A DNA stretch of 28,034 nt. Source: JANYJJ01 sp031386065 (GTDB taxonomy: Bacteria; Pseudomonadota; Gammaproteobacteria; Burkholderiales; Burkholderiaceae_C). The stretch covers positions 1 through 28,034 of the forward strand of contig JANNBZ010000081.1 in the NCBI GenBank assembly GCA_031386065.1, read 5' to 3'. The notes below the pieces were generated by a model. That model did not search any database and was not told the DNA's origin. It worked only from the letters and a program-made list of their open reading frames with translations. Of the stretch, positions 7,614-15,018 are shown piece by piece; within the stretch, counting starts at the first letter, position 1; each line of letters opens with the position of its first letter. The translations under genes were made by a program, and so were the position numbers.

Positions 7614-7858
7614 CCACAAGGTCGCAAGCCCACCACGAACTTCGCCACAAAGCGTGAACTCCTCACTCCCCAACTCCGGGGGAATCGGTGATCCACCGTT
7701 GGCAAGGGGGCGCGGTACGAACAAAATTCTCGTTGTCTGAAAGCGCAATCGTTCGCGTCGCATCTGATCGCCGTTCGCGCACGTACACATGCGCAGGAAG
7801 GCCACACGGCATGCATCGCAAACGCGTCGACCCGCTCACAGCCTCAAGAAAGCACCGC
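7614..7858. other. Intergenic region before the kinase-like gene
   Basis: These 245 bases hold no convincing gene. The only recognisable element is the sigma70-type promoter listed separately. Longer reading frames entering from the right are upstream extensions of the kinase-like gene without coding support. Confidence 0.6.
7699..7727 (+). promoter_or_regulatory. Sigma70-type promoter for the kinase-like gene
   Basis: TTGGCA (five of six) and CAAAAT (four of six) are separated by 17 bases. The start site would fall near 7734, leaving a leader of about 125 bases. Confidence 0.45.
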
Positions 7859-9013
7859 ATGGACCTGTCCGACCTCAAACACTCCGCCGCGCCTTCGGGC
7901 AGCCACCCGCACACCGACCTTGCCGACGCCGAACGCTGGCCCGAGGTGGTGTCGGCCATCGGCTCCGAGATCGCCGGCCCGCTGACCGCCGCGCTGGAGC
8001 GAATCCACGCGCTGATCACCACCGGGCGAATCGACCGGGCCAGCCTGCGCGCTTTGGGTGACGAAATCGCGTCGGCACGTCAGGTCGGCATGAACGCGCA
8101 GCAACTGGTTCGCTTTTCATCCGGCCGCTTGCGCCAGTCGCACGAGCGGCTGCCGCTGGCCGACACGCTGACCACGGTGCTGACCCACCGCGCCCGTGAA
8201 ACCCAGGCGCGCGGCATCTTTCTGAAGCCGGTGCTCAAACCGGCTGACGTGATCGTCGACGCGTCGCTGCTGTTCAGTCTGCTCAACACCACGCTCGACT
8301 GGGCGCTGGACTGCGCCCGCTCGCAGATCGAGTTCACCATCGACGTCAAGACCTGGCCGCCGCATGCGCGGCTGGTGTGCCGCTTCGCGCACCAGCCTGC
8401 CGACCTGGCAGACGACGCCGCCGCAGCGGCCCGCAGCACCGGCGCTGCGCGCGACTCCCTGACCTGGCGCCTGCTGGAGCAAACCGCCGCAACCATGGGC
8501 TTGCCGATGACGCGGACCGAGCAGCACGGCGAGATCACGCTGAGCTTCGAGTTCCCGCGCACCGCCAACGACGCGATGGAAGGCGTCAGCACCATCGAGA
8601 TGGACGACGGCTTCAGCGACGCCTCGGCACTCAATTCGAGACCGCTGGCCGGCAGCCACGTGCTGGTGGTGGCGTCCCGGCGCGACGTGCGCACGCAGGT
8701 GCGCGACGCGATCCGCCACATGGGTTTGATCGTCGACCTGGTGTCGTCGGTCGAAGAAGCGGCCGACTTCTGCCGCGACGGCCTGCCGCACGCGATCATC
8801 GTGGAAGGCATTCTGGACGGCGAGCGCCTGTCTCAACTGAAAAACGAGATCTCCACCGAAGTGCCAGGCTTCGCTTTCATCGAAATCGTCGAGGAAGGCA
8901 GCGCCTTCCAGATGTCGGGCTTCAGCGAAGCCAGCATCGCGCGCGTGGGGCGTGGCGCCCTGCTGTCGGCACTGCCTTCGGTGCTGACGTTCGAGCTGTC
9001 GAAAGCGCTGTGA
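7859..9013 (+). CDS. Degenerate hybrid histidine kinase / receiver-like protein
   Basis: The 384-residue soluble protein looks like a histidine kinase that has lost its chemistry. Residues 30-50 (AIGSEIAGPLTAAL) align with an H-box of the form SHEIRTPL, but the phospho-histidine position is Ser36. Residues about 125-240 look like a worn ATPase domain: an N-box-like LLNTTLDWALDCA is present, but no DxGxG or GxGL loops. Residues about 267-384 look like a receiver, but the acidic pair after the first strand is Ala272-Ser273 and the phospho-acceptor position is Glu316 (AIIVEGILDGE). Glu there could mimic a phosphorylated state. It may be a signalling scaffold or anti-kinase. The ATG was chosen because AAGAAAG lies before it; an ATG 48 bases upstream is possible. 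It ends ten bases from the convergent ATP-grasp gene. The family assignment is inferred from motif layout. Confidence 0.7.
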   Translation: MDLSDLKHSAAPSGSHPHTDLADAERWPEVVSAIGSEIAGPLTAALERIHALITTGRIDRASLRALGDEIASARQVGMNAQQLVRFSSGRLRQSHERLPLADTLTTVLTHRARETQARGIFLKPVLKPADVIVDASLLFSLLNTTLDWALDCARSQIEFTIDVKTWPPHARLVCRFAHQPADLADDAAAAARSTGAARDSLTWRLLEQTAATMGLPMTRTEQHGEITLSFEFPRTANDAMEGVSTIEMDDGFSDASALNSRPLAGSHVLVVASRRDVRTQVRDAIRHMGLIVDLVSSVEEAADFCRDGLPHAIIVEGILDGERLSQLKNEISTEVPGFAFIEIVEEGSAFQMSGFSEASIARVGRGALLSALPSVLTFELSKAL

Positions 9014-9023
9014 GGCGCCTTCT

Positions 9024-10388
9024 TCAGTACGGCGCAGGCCAGCCGAAGCGGTCGCAGATCCGCTCGTAGCGCGCACGCAGATCGGCCTCGTCGCGCCCGG
9101 GCATGTTGAGCACCGCCCAGCGGTGCGAGCCCAGCCACTTGATGTCCCGCTGCAGCGACGCGCCCTTCTTGGGGTACAGCTCCAGACGCGCCTCGGGATA
9201 TTCGTGCGCCAGCCAGTCGAGGTCGGCACGGGTCGGCAGCCGCGGGCACGAGGTGCCGTCGAAGCTGCGCCAGACGAAGCTCGCCGCCGCCCCGAATCGG
9301 GGTGATTGCGCAAAGGGCAGCGGCCGGTCGAGTGCCATCGCGAAACCCATCTCGTAGGTGTCGATGCCGAGCACCCATTCGTAGAACTGCGCCAGTTGCG
9401 CGGCCAGCCGCGGGTTGACCTCGATCAGGCTGAGCTCGCCGCTGTCGGAGACGAAAAACTCGAGGTTGAAGAAGCCGTGCATCAGGTCGAAGCCGCGCAG
9501 CACGCGCTCGCAGGCGTCTTGCAGCCGTTGCGTCAATTCGGGGTTGGTGGTGCCAGGGAAGGCGAAGCGTTTGAACGCCATCGTGCCTTCGTACATGACC
9601 TCGTCGGTGACGCCGAACAGGTGCACGCGGTCGGCGTGCACGAAGCCGTCGACATTGACTTGGCGCCCGCTCAGCAGTTGCTCGACCACCATGTTGTCCG
9701 AGCCGACGCGGAACTGCGGGTAGCGCTTCAGCGCCTGGTTGTGCGGCTCGATCAGCCGCTGAATGATGTGCTTCTCCCAGGGCTTGAAGCGCAAATGCTG
9801 GATCAGTTCTTCGGGCGTGTCGCAGCGGCGCGCCAACACCGAGAACGTCGCCTTCACCGGCTTCACGAACATCGGGTAGCGCAGTGCACGCGCAGCCTCG
9901 GGCGTGATGGTGTACGGGATCAGCTCGAATTCAGGGCACAGGTCGGGCGCCACTTCGCGCAGGCGCAGGCGCGCCTCGTACTTGTGCTGCGCCCGCAGAA
10001 TCGATTCGGGCGTGGGGCCGGGCAGCCCCAGGCGCTGTGCGATCAGCGCAGCGGCCAGTGCGCCGAATTGCTCGTTCGAGCTGAACACTGCGTCGATGCG
10101 ACCGCGGTAGCGCTCGACCATGCGGTCGACAAAGCGCCACACGTTGAACCACATCAGGCGGGCATTGCTCGGGAAACTGAACAGGTCGAAGCCATGTTCG
10201 TGGAAGCTGTAACGTCCGCTGCGCTCGTAGCGCGGCAGGTGCCGGTCGTCCCAGTCGGCACCGAACAACACCAGCACGCGGGCCGGGTCGTGTCGCTCAA
10301 GCGGGGCTGCGACGGCAAAGGGTGCGCCGCCGGCCACCGCGCTGTCCACAAAGTGCGCCGGCGAGTGGATGGTGCTGTTGATGCTCAT
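9024..10388 (-). CDS. ATP-grasp domain protein (carboxylate-amine ligase type), substrate unknown
   Basis: The 454-residue protein has a clear ATP-grasp core. Residues about 150-330 contain the ATP-binding strands (RYPMFVKPVKATFSVLAR and NMVVEQLLSGRQVNVDGFV) and the metal-binding end FFNLEFFVSDSGELSLIEVNPR with the E-x-N-P-R motif. The N-terminal part (RVLVLFGADWDDRHLPRYERSG) is a pre-ATP-grasp domain, and the last 100 residues are family-specific. Such enzymes join a carboxylate to an amine through an acyl-phosphate. There are no nearby peptide, lipid or pigment genes to show the substrate. It lies 52 bases after DUF4197 on the same strand and could share its message. Confidence 0.85.
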   Translation of the reverse strand: MSINSTIHSPAHFVDSAVAGGAPFAVAAPLERHDPARVLVLFGADWDDRHLPRYERSGRYSFHEHGFDLFSFPSNARLMWFNVWRFVDRMVERYRGRIDAVFSSNEQFGALAAALIAQRLGLPGPTPESILRAQHKYEARLRLREVAPDLCPEFELIPYTITPEAARALRYPMFVKPVKATFSVLARRCDTPEELIQHLRFKPWEKHIIQRLIEPHNQALKRYPQFRVGSDNMVVEQLLSGRQVNVDGFVHADRVHLFGVTDEVMYEGTMAFKRFAFPGTTNPELTQRLQDACERVLRGFDLMHGFFNLEFFVSDSGELSLIEVNPRLAAQLAQFYEWVLGIDTYEMGFAMALDRPLPFAQSPRFGAAASFVWRSFDGTSCPRLPTRADLDWLAHEYPEARLELYPKKGASLQRDIKWLGSHRWAVLNMPGRDEADLRARYERICDRFGWPAPY

Positions 10389-10440
10389 CGGTGCAAGTAC
10401 GTGGTGTTTTTGGTCTTGGATGCGAACGCGCGGTCCCGGC

Positions 10441-11127
10441 TCACTTGAGCGAGCCGAACACCTTCTTCAGAATCGCGCTGCCGGTGCCGACCGGGTCCTG
10501 ACGGATCTTCTTTTCTTCTTCGCCGATCATCAGGTACAGCCCGTCCAGCGCCTTGCCGGTGACGTACTGCTGCAGGTTGGCGTCGTCCTTCTTCAGCAAG
10601 CCCATCGCCGAGGCCTTGCCGGCCACCGCGTTGTACTTGTCGGCCAGCGCGACCTTCTCGGTCGCCTTCGTCACGATGGGCAAAAACTTCACGCCCAGCG
10701 GTTCGCGGGTCTTGCCGGCAAAGAATTCGGTCACCGAGTTGTCGCCGCCGCCGAGAATTCGCGTCGCATCGCTGACGCTCATGGATTTCACGGCGCTGAC
10801 CAGCAAGGTCTTGGCTTCGGGCACCGCCGCTTCGGCAGCCCGGTTCATCGCCAGCACCAACTCGTCGACCCGCTTCTGCTGGCCGGTCAGCTTGAGCAGC
10901 TTGGCCGCTTCGTTCAGGAAACCCGGCAGCGGGATGCGCACCTTCGGGTTGCCCATGAAACCATCAGCCCGGCCCAGCAAACCGACGGCGGCGACCGCGC
11001 CACGTTCGAGCGCTGCGCGGATGCCCGAGGTCGCCTCGGTTTCACTGAGTGCGGCGTGTGCGTCCAGCGCGAGTGGCCCCAACGCCGCAGACGAAACAAG
11101 CGCTGTCGTAAACTTTCGTCGATGCAT
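10441..11127 (-). CDS. DUF4197 exported protein
   Basis: The 228-residue protein begins with a signal peptide (RRKFTTALVSSAALGPLALDAHA, cut near Ala26) and continues with a helical, lipoprotein-free body typical of DUF4197: LPGFLNEAAKLLK, NRAAEAAVPEAK, RILGGGDNSVTEFF and the C-terminal KKVFGSLK. The function is unknown. The ATG is supported by GGAGAG eight bases upstream. Its start codon lies only 12 bases from that of the divergent TlpA-like gene. Confidence 0.88.
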   Translation of the reverse strand: MHRRKFTTALVSSAALGPLALDAHAALSETEATSGIRAALERGAVAAVGLLGRADGFMGNPKVRIPLPGFLNEAAKLLKLTGQQKRVDELVLAMNRAAEAAVPEAKTLLVSAVKSMSVSDATRILGGGDNSVTEFFAGKTREPLGVKFLPIVTKATEKVALADKYNAVAGKASAMGLLKKDDANLQQYVTGKALDGLYLMIGEEEKKIRQDPVGTGSAILKKVFGSLK

Positions 11128-11139
11128 GATCGCTCTCCG

Positions 11140-11661
11140 ATGAAAACTCTGCCCTATGTTGCCGGTGCAGCGCTGGCCTTGGCAATCGGGGTGGGTGCCT
11201 ACCTGTCGCACACCGGCACATTGGCTGTCGACCGCGCCCCCGAAATGGCGCCGGATGTGGCCTACAGCCGTCTCGACGGCTCGAAAACCAGCACCGGTGC
11301 GCTGCGCGGCAAGGTGGTGCTGGTGAACTTCTGGGCCACCAGTTGCAAAGAGTGTGTGCATGAAATGCCCAAGATCGTTGCCACGCACCGGCAATTTCGT
11401 GCGCGTGGGTTTGAAACGCTGGCCGTCGCGATGAGTTACGACCCACCCGCCTATGTCGTGGATTTTGCGAATTCCCGACAACTTCCTTTCACCGTGGTGA
11501 TCGACAACACCGGTCAGGTGGCGCGGGCGTTCGGTGGGGTCAAGCTGACCCCGACCACCTTGCTGGTCAACCGCAAGGGCGAGATCGTCAAGCGATACCT
11601 GGGCGAGCCCGACTTCGACGAGCTGCACCAGCGGGTAGAGCGGCTGCTGTCCGAGACCTGA
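11140..11661 (+). CDS. TlpA/ResA-type membrane-anchored thioredoxin
   Basis: The 173-residue protein has one N-terminal hydrophobic segment (residues 5-25) that anchors it in the inner membrane with the thioredoxin domain in the periplasm. The domain shows KVVLVNFWATSCKECVHEMP with the redox pair Cys69/Cys72 and the cis-proline loop KLTPTTLLVNRKG. TlpA-type proteins reduce disulfides, often for cytochrome c or copper-site assembly. The ATG at 11140 gives a clean anchor; an ATG at 11122 would add six residues and overlap the divergent DUF4197 start. It ends nine bases from the end of lipA. Confidence 0.9.
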   Translation: MKTLPYVAGAALALAIGVGAYLSHTGTLAVDRAPEMAPDVAYSRLDGSKTSTGALRGKVVLVNFWATSCKECVHEMPKIVATHRQFRARGFETLAVAMSYDPPAYVVDFANSRQLPFTVVIDNTGQVARAFGGVKLTPTTLLVNRKGEIVKRYLGEPDFDELHQRVERLLSET

Positions 11662-11670
11662 AGCAGCGCG

Positions 11671-12699
11671 TCAGGCGGGCGCGCTGACCGCCAGCGCGTT
11701 GGTCACGCCTGCGGCGTGCGCCTGTTCATCGGCGTGGTAGCTGCTTCGCACCATCGCGCCCACGGCCGCGTGGGTGAAGCCCATCTTCGCGGCTTCGGCC
11801 TCAAACATGCGGAAGGTGTCCGGGTGCACATAGCGGCGCACCGGCAGGTGGTGGCCGCTGGGTGCCAGGTACTGACCGATGGTCAGCATGTCGATGCCGT
11901 GCTCGCGCATGTCGCGCATCACCTGCAAGATTTCCTCGTCGGTTTCACCCAAGCCCACCATCACGCCGCTCTTGGTCGGCACACCGGGCGCAAATTCCTT
12001 GAAGCGCTTGAGCAGGTTCAGGCTGTACTGGTAGTCGGAGCCGGGACGCGCCTCCTTGTACAGGCGCGGGGTCGTTTCGAGGTTGTGGTTCATCACGTCG
12101 GGCGGTGCGGCCTTCAGGATCTCCAGCGCCCGGTCCATGCGGCCACGAAAGTCGGGTGTGAGAATTTCGATGCGGGTGGCGGGCGACAACGCGCGGGTGC
12201 GGCGAATGCACTCGACGAAATGCGCCGCACCGCCGTCGCGCAGGTCGTCGCGGTCGACGCTGGTGATCACCACGTACTGCAGCTTCAGCGCCGCAATCGT
12301 TTTCGCCAGATTCTCGGGTTCGTTCGCGTCCAGCGGGTCCGGGCGGCCGTGGCCCACGTCGCAAAACGGGCAGCGGCGGGTGCACTTGTCGCCCATGATC
12401 ATGAAGGTGGCGGTGCCCTTGCCGAAGCATTCGCCGATGTTCGGGCAACTCGCCTCTTCGCAGACGGTGTGCAGTTGGTGCTCGCGCAGGATTTTCTTGA
12501 TCTCGTAGAAGCGCGTGCTCGGCGAGCCGGCCTTGACGCGAATCCAGTCGGGCTTCTTCAACGTCTCGGCCGGCACGATCTTGATCGGGATGCGCGCCGT
12601 CTTGGCCTGCGACTTTTGTTTGACGGTGGCGTCGTAGCCGCCGGCCGGGGTGGCGGTGGTGGCGGGGGTGGCGTCTGGGGTCACGTGCGTGGTGCTCAT
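11671..12699 (-). CDS. lipA: Lipoyl synthase
   Basis: This radical-SAM enzyme inserts two sulfurs into octanoyl groups on lipoyl domains. The auxiliary cluster ligands CEEASCPNIGEC (Cys80, 85, 91) and the SAM-cluster ligands CTRRCPFC (Cys106, 110, 113) are present, as is the C-terminal RSSY that ligates the auxiliary cluster. The 342-residue length is at the upper end because of a low-complexity Thr/Ala/Pro head of about 25 residues coded by repetitive sequence. It follows lipB by 25 bases, giving the usual order lipB-lipA. Confidence 0.98.
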   Translation of the reverse strand: MSTTHVTPDATPATTATPAGGYDATVKQKSQAKTARIPIKIVPAETLKKPDWIRVKAGSPSTRFYEIKKILREHQLHTVCEEASCPNIGECFGKGTATFMIMGDKCTRRCPFCDVGHGRPDPLDANEPENLAKTIAALKLQYVVITSVDRDDLRDGGAAHFVECIRRTRALSPATRIEILTPDFRGRMDRALEILKAAPPDVMNHNLETTPRLYKEARPGSDYQYSLNLLKRFKEFAPGVPTKSGVMVGLGETDEEILQVMRDMREHGIDMLTIGQYLAPSGHHLPVRRYVHPDTFRMFEAEAAKMGFTHAAVGAMVRSSYHADEQAHAAGVTNALAVSAPA

Positions 12700-12724
12700 T
12701 GGTGTCGCGCAAGACGCGCGTCGA

Positions 12725-13405
12725 TCACGGGCTCAGGTGGCTTTGCAGTGTGCGGCCGAAAATCTCGGCCACCTCGTTCGGCAACACCCTGACGCCGATT
12801 GTAGAAAGGTCGACCGCTTGCAAGCCGGGGTAGCCGCAGGGGTTGATGCCGGCGAAGGGCTGCAGGACCATCGCCACGTTCAGCGCCACACCGTGGTACG
12901 TGCAGTGGCGGCTGACCTTGATGCCCAGCGCGGCGATCTTGCCGAGCCCGTCGAAACCGCCCGTCGCCGACCGGCCCAGCACCGCGTGACCGAACGGGTC
13001 GCCCAGCTTCAGGTAGATGCCCGGCGCCCCCGCCACCCGGTGGCCGGTGACGCCGAAGTGTTCAAGCGTCTTGATCACCGACTGCTCGACCCGGTAAACG
13101 TATTCCTTGACGTAAATGTTCAGCCGCCGCAAATCGATCAGCGGGTAGGCCACCACCTGCCCAGGCCCGTGGTACGTCACCTGCCCGCCGCGGTTGGTTT
13201 GCACGACTGGAATGCCATGCGCGTTCAGCACGTGCTCGGCTTTGCCCGCCAGGCCTTGCGTGTAGACGGGCGGGTGCTCGCACAGCCAGATTTCATCGGG
13301 CGTGTCGGCGCTGCGTGCTTCGGTGAAGGCACGCATCGCGGCGAGGGTCGGAGCGTAGGCGACGCGACCGAGCGGGCGGACGAGTGGACACACCAGCGCG
13401 CTCAT
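12725..13405 (-). CDS. lipB: Octanoyl-[ACP]:protein N-octanoyltransferase
   Basis: LipB moves octanoate from acyl carrier protein to lipoyl domains in the cytoplasm. The 226-residue protein has the signature NRGGQVTYHGPGQ, the catalytic Lys156 in GLGKIAALGIKVSR and Cys190 in GINPCGYPGL. Its ATG overlaps the stop of the Fic gene (ATGA), so translation of lipB is tied to that gene here. This is unlike the usual arrangement in which ybeD precedes lipB. Confidence 0.97.
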   Translation of the reverse strand: MSALVCPLVRPLGRVAYAPTLAAMRAFTEARSADTPDEIWLCEHPPVYTQGLAGKAEHVLNAHGIPVVQTNRGGQVTYHGPGQVVAYPLIDLRRLNIYVKEYVYRVEQSVIKTLEHFGVTGHRVAGAPGIYLKLGDPFGHAVLGRSATGGFDGLGKIAALGIKVSRHCTYHGVALNVAMVLQPFAGINPCGYPGLQAVDLSTIGVRVLPNEVAEIFGRTLQSHLSP

Positions 13406-14598
13406 GCCGCAAACACGCTGCTCGGCGGCGGCGTGTCGAACAACGCCTCGCGATTGAGCGTGTCGAGATAAGCGATGTACCCATAGACCCGGTTGCGGCG
13501 CTTGCCCGTCAGCTCTCTGACCATCCCGAGGCTCTCACCGAGCCGGCCCAATGCGCTGGCCACCGTCACCGCGCTTTGCCCTGTCTCGGCGCAGATATTG
13601 GGAATGCTGCGCACCGGGCGACGAGTCAGGGCGGCGAACACCAACATGGCACTCGGCGCGAGCCGGCCCAGCGTGGCGATGCGTTGGCGATCGGCAGCCA
13701 CCAGCGCCGTGATGGCTCGCGCCGTCTCGACAGCCTGCGCGGCGCTCAATCGCACGGCGTCGGCAAAGAATTCGAGCCAGGTCTCCCAGTCGCCGGTGTG
13801 GCGCACATGGGTGAGCAAATCGTAGTAGCGGGCGCGATGCACTTTGAAGTAAAGGCTCAGGTAGAGCAACGGCTCCTGCAGCACCTTCTCACTCAGAAGC
13901 AAAAGCGGAATCAGCAAGCGGCCGACTCGGCCGTTGCCGTCAAGGAAAGGATGAATGGTCTCGAACTGAACATGCGCGAGAGCTGCCTTGATGAGTGGTG
14001 AATGGCGTGTGGGCAGGTCGTTGAGAAACCGCTCCAGGTCGGCCACGCACGGCTCGACAAACTGAGGCGGCGGCGGCACCAGCTCAGCCGCCGACGGCGT
14101 GGCCCCACCGACCCAGTTCTGGACCCGGCGAAACTCGCCTGGTGCCTTGCCCGCTCCGCGTCCGGAGTGCATGAGCTTTTCGTGCAGTTCTCGAATCAGG
14201 CGCGACGACAGCGGCAGGCCTTCGTGCAGACGTTTCACCCCGTGGTCGAGCGCTGCGACATAGCAGGACACGTCGGTCACGTCGTCAATCGGCACGCCGG
14301 GCGCGCCGTCTGCTTCGAACAGCATCAGGTCGGCCAAAGATGATCGCGTGCCTTCGATCTGCGACGAGAGCACCGCTTCTTTGCGCACGTAGCTGTAGAG
14401 AAAGGTTTGCGCGTCGGGCAGGAGCGTGGTCAAGCTGTCCAGTCGGCCCAGCGCAAGGTGGGCCTGATCGAGCTTGTCTTGAAGTTCGGCGCTGATTGCC
14501 AGCGGTGGTGACGGCGGCAGGGGCTCAGGAACAAAGCCTTTGCAGGCCATGCCGGCAGCAATGCTGGGCTCATAGCGGCCGGTTGGCGTTCGATTCAT
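13402..14598 (-). CDS. Fic family AMP-transferase with N-terminal inhibitory helix and C-terminal winged helix
   Basis: The 398-residue protein has the N-terminal Fic_N region with the inhibitory motif SSQIEG (Ser78 to Gly83; Glu82 would block ATP), making it a self-inhibited class II Fic. The catalytic motif HPFLDGNGRVGR is complete, with His216, Asp220, Asn222 and Arg224. Residues about 300-385 look like a winged-helix domain (SIPNICAETGQSAVTVASALGRL), suggesting DNA binding. Fic enzymes add AMP or other phosphate-linked groups to proteins; the target here is unknown. The ATG at 14598 was chosen over a GTG 63 bases upstream because the longer form would run through the palindrome before the gene. 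It sits between ybeD and lipB and overlaps lipB by four bases. Confidence 0.93.
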   Translation of the reverse strand: MNRTPTGRYEPSIAAGMACKGFVPEPLPPSPPLAISAELQDKLDQAHLALGRLDSLTTLLPDAQTFLYSYVRKEAVLSSQIEGTRSSLADLMLFEADGAPGVPIDDVTDVSCYVAALDHGVKRLHEGLPLSSRLIRELHEKLMHSGRGAGKAPGEFRRVQNWVGGATPSAAELVPPPPQFVEPCVADLERFLNDLPTRHSPLIKAALAHVQFETIHPFLDGNGRVGRLLIPLLLLSEKVLQEPLLYLSLYFKVHRARYYDLLTHVRHTGDWETWLEFFADAVRLSAAQAVETARAITALVAADRQRIATLGRLAPSAMLVFAALTRRPVRSIPNICAETGQSAVTVASALGRLGESLGMVRELTGKRRNRVYGYIAYLDTLNREALFDTPPPSSVFAA

Positions 14599-14603
14599 GG
14601 TCT

Positions 14604-14636
14604 GAATTGGATTAACGGAAGTCACTAATCCAATTC
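14604..14636. repeat. Perfect 11-bp inverted repeat before fic, candidate operator
   Basis: GAATTGGATTA and TAATCCAATTC are exact reverse complements separated by 11 bases, so the arm centres are 22 bases (two helical turns) apart. The repeat starts five bases upstream of the fic ATG. It is AT-rich in a GC-rich region. Its size and place fit an operator bound by a dimer, possibly the winged helix of Fic itself. No T-run follows, so it is not a standard terminator. Confidence 0.65.
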
Positions 14637-14700
14637 TCAGCCATTTTTGGCTTAATGACACGGGCTGTTCACAAATTCGCGCTGAATTTCACCCAGTGAC

Positions 14701-14976
14701 TCACAGCACCATCTTCACCATCGGGTGCGTGCTCAGCGTGCGGTACAGCTCGTCGAGCTGCTCGCGGCTGGTGGCGGTGACAGTCAACGTCACGCCCAGG
14801 TATTTGTCGGCCTTGCTGGGCCGCAACTCGACCGTTGCGGCGTCGAAGCCGGGGTCGAACTGGCGGGCCACGCTGACCATGGCGTGCACGAAACCGTCCA
14901 CGTTCAAACCCATCACCTTGATGGGAAAGCGGGACGGGTACTCGATGAGGGACTGTTCGGGTGGGATCTCTTGCAT
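14701..14976 (-). CDS. ybeD: YbeD family protein (DUF493)
   Basis: This 91-residue protein of the YbeD family has the ferredoxin-like fold pattern: YPSRFPIKVMGLN, a first helix FVHAMVSVARQF, then KYLGVTLTVTATSREQLDELYRTL and a closing strand VKMVL. It is usually found next to lipB. Its role is not settled; the fold resembles allosteric regulatory domains. It lies 42 bases after the aminotransferase gene and about 100 bases before fic. Confidence 0.92.
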   Translation of the reverse strand: MQEIPPEQSLIEYPSRFPIKVMGLNVDGFVHAMVSVARQFDPGFDAATVELRPSKADKYLGVTLTVTATSREQLDELYRTLSTHPMVKMVL

Positions 14977-15018
14977 GACTGAAAAAATGGGGGCGTCGGC
15001 AACGAAATCAAACTCGCA

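Noticed and set aside
12640..12690. GGT/GGC-rich repetitive stretch at the head of lipA as a possible regulatory repeat
   Set aside because: It encodes the Thr/Ala/Pro low-complexity head of LipA in frame; irregular, so not a clear tandem repeat.
11716..12792. Long plus-strand open frame over lipA
   Set aside because: Antisense to an unmistakable lipA; low-complexity Val/His/Arg translation and no family resemblance.
13384..14598. Fic plus neighbour as a toxin-antitoxin (FicT/FicA) pair
   Set aside because: No separate small antitoxin gene is present; the inhibitory SSQIEG helix lies within the Fic protein itself, as in class II enzymes.
14639..14652. Second small inverted repeat AGCCA-TTTT-TGGCT upstream of fic
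   Set aside because: Only five-base arms; easily expected by chance and without a T-run in the right place for a terminator.
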